From the NCBI GenBank assembly GCA_029256105.1, contig JAQSYO010000004.1:124001-188000 (forward strand): 64,000 nucleotides of DNA. Direction: 5' to 3'. The DNA is from Herbinix sp. (GTDB lineage Bacteria > Bacillota > Clostridia > Lachnospirales > Lachnospiraceae). The position numbers and the translations under genes are program-made. Shown piece after piece: positions 63,312 through 64,000 of this stretch. Each line of letters begins with the position of its first letter. The stretch's first letter is position 1. Under the pieces are notes generated by a model that had not been told where the DNA came from, ran no database searches, and saw only the letters and a program-made list of their open reading frames with translations.

Positions 63312-64000
63312 TTATATAAATTCTTTCATCAACTCTTGAACTGCATCTAGATCAACTTTTTTATCAAGAAGAGGTTCTCCTATAGATAAAACTGCATTCT
63401 TCTGATGAAAATTCGGTTTGGCCTCTTGATATAGTACGCCAATCGGTATTTTACTGTCAAATTCCATTGCTTTTTCAAATGCCAGCATCTTATTGGAGAA
63501 ATCATATTCCTTTTCTAACTGATACACTCTGCTCTTATAATATGCAAAGGTATTCACTTTATTAAAGCTAACACAGGGTTGCAAAATATCGACAATGGCA
63601 TAACCCTCGTAGGATATTGCCTGCTTCATAATTGTAACTAAGTGCTCAGGATCTCCACTAAAGGCTCTTGCTACAAAGCCAGCTCCGGAAGCGATAGCCA
63701 TAAGTACCGGATTAAAGGGTGAATTGATATTGCCTTCCGTCTGTACAGCGGTTACCTGCCCTACTGCAGTTGTAGGTGATGCTTGCCCTTTTGTCAACCC
63801 ATAGATCTGATTGTCATGAACAAAATGAGTAATGTCAACATTTCTTCGAATATTATGAATGAAGTGATTACCACCCTCACCATAAGAATCTCCATCGCCA
63901 GTATCCACCACAACCGTTAACTTCTCATTTGCAATTTTAGCTGCAATTGCTGCTGGTAATGATCTACCGTGTAGACCACAAAAACTATTGGCACTGATAT
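63312..64000 (-). CDS. 2-oxoacid:ferredoxin oxidoreductase beta subunit (partial; 5' end outside window)
   Basis: The C-terminal 229 residues of the thiamine-diphosphate-binding beta subunit of a 2-oxoacid:acceptor oxidoreductase (KorB/IorB/VorB type), which converts 2-oxoacids to acyl-CoA with reduced ferredoxin. The cofactor-binding motif starts GDGDSYGEGGNHFIH and ends with the NQIYGLTKGQASPT segment (Asn and Thr/Gly metal ligands). The frame stays open to base 64000 (CGLHGRSLPAAIAAK upstream), so the gene continues outside. The stop is TAA at 63312-63314. An alpha subunit gene would be expected upstream, outside the window. Exact substrate (2-oxoglutarate, branched-chain or pyruvate-like) is not evident. 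Confidence 0.93.
   Translation of the reverse strand, partial: ISANSFCGLHGRSLPAAIAAKIANEKLTVVVDTGDGDSYGEGGNHFIHNIRRNVDITHFVHDNQIYGLTKGQASPTTAVGQVTAVQTEGNINSPFNPVLMAIASGAGFVARAFSGDPEHLVTIMKQAISYEGYAIVDILQPCVSFNKVNTFAYYKSRVYQLEKEYDFSNKMLAFEKAMEFDSKIPIGVLYQEAKPNFHQKNAVLSIGEPLLDKKVDLDAVQELMKEFI

Noticed and set aside
1..64000. CRISPR arrays, prophage, tRNA or rRNA genes
   Set aside because: No regularly spaced direct repeats, no phage genes, no tRNA cloverleaf or rRNA sequence that I could recognise in the window.

Overview
The window reads as chromosomal DNA of a low-GC, spore-forming, carbohydrate-degrading Clostridium relative. Gene content and style (YesM/YesN-type sensing next to glycosidases, CotA-like oxidase, UvsE, many small Lachnospiraceae/Clostridia families, strong AGGAGG ribosome sites, frequent TTG/GTG starts) suggest a Lachnospiraceae species close to Lachnoclostridium (Clostridium) phytofermentans. 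That naming is inference from gene style, not from a search.

Layout: 0-6 kb is one minus-strand block (GH42 beta-galactosidase, GH95 fucosidase-like enzyme, a short LytS/YesM histidine kinase and the start of a YesN-type response regulator), probably a glycan-use operon with its own two-component control. 6.5-8.5 kb holds a NagZ-like GH3 lipoprotein and a NimA-like flavoprotein. 8.7-12.8 kb has a tocopherol-cyclase-like protein, a DUF2892-type membrane protein, a single-gene ABC exporter with a hairpin over its ribosome site, and a PsiE-like protein. 12.96-15.3 kb is a divergent MerR regulator/DHA2 drug-efflux pair whose codon use differs from its surroundings. 15.6-21.4 kb has the RNA helicase DbpA, a decayed O-antigen-ligase-like gene with two in-frame TGA codons, and a large GH3 beta-glucosidase-like enzyme.

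21.5-25.6 kb is a BmrCD-like heterodimeric ABC exporter behind a long leader that carries a 26-codon open reading frame and two intrinsic terminators; its first subunit is broken by a one-base frameshift exactly in the Walker A motif. 26-30 kb has two orphans, then pdxST divergent from a PdxR-type regulator. 30-43 kb is mostly housekeeping and accessory single genes (membrane diguanylate cyclase, NYN/OST-HTH protein, multicopper oxidase, metallo-beta-lactamase-fold hydrolase, acetyltransferases, UvsE, PlsY).

43.1-48.7 kb is the most intriguing stretch: a MoxR AAA+ ATPase, a metallopeptidase-VWA protein and a 121-residue protein form one transcription unit, followed after a gap by two proteins of unknown function in a second unit. 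The gap holds two face-to-face consensus promoters, one driving the downstream pair and the other pointing the opposite way into a terminator without any open reading frame, so a small antisense/noncoding RNA is predicted. 48.9-64 kb carries a DUF2007 protein, amtB-glnK under a leader terminator, a DUF5058-partner-M20 peptidase operon, a His-rich-tailed DMT transporter with an aldehyde dehydrogenase, a SIMPL protein, a signal-less lytic transglycosylase, an HxlR/flavoprotein divergent pair with a clear operator, a 51-residue CPC_1213-like protein, a flavodiiron protein, and the end of a 2-oxoacid:ferredoxin oxidoreductase beta subunit running off the window.
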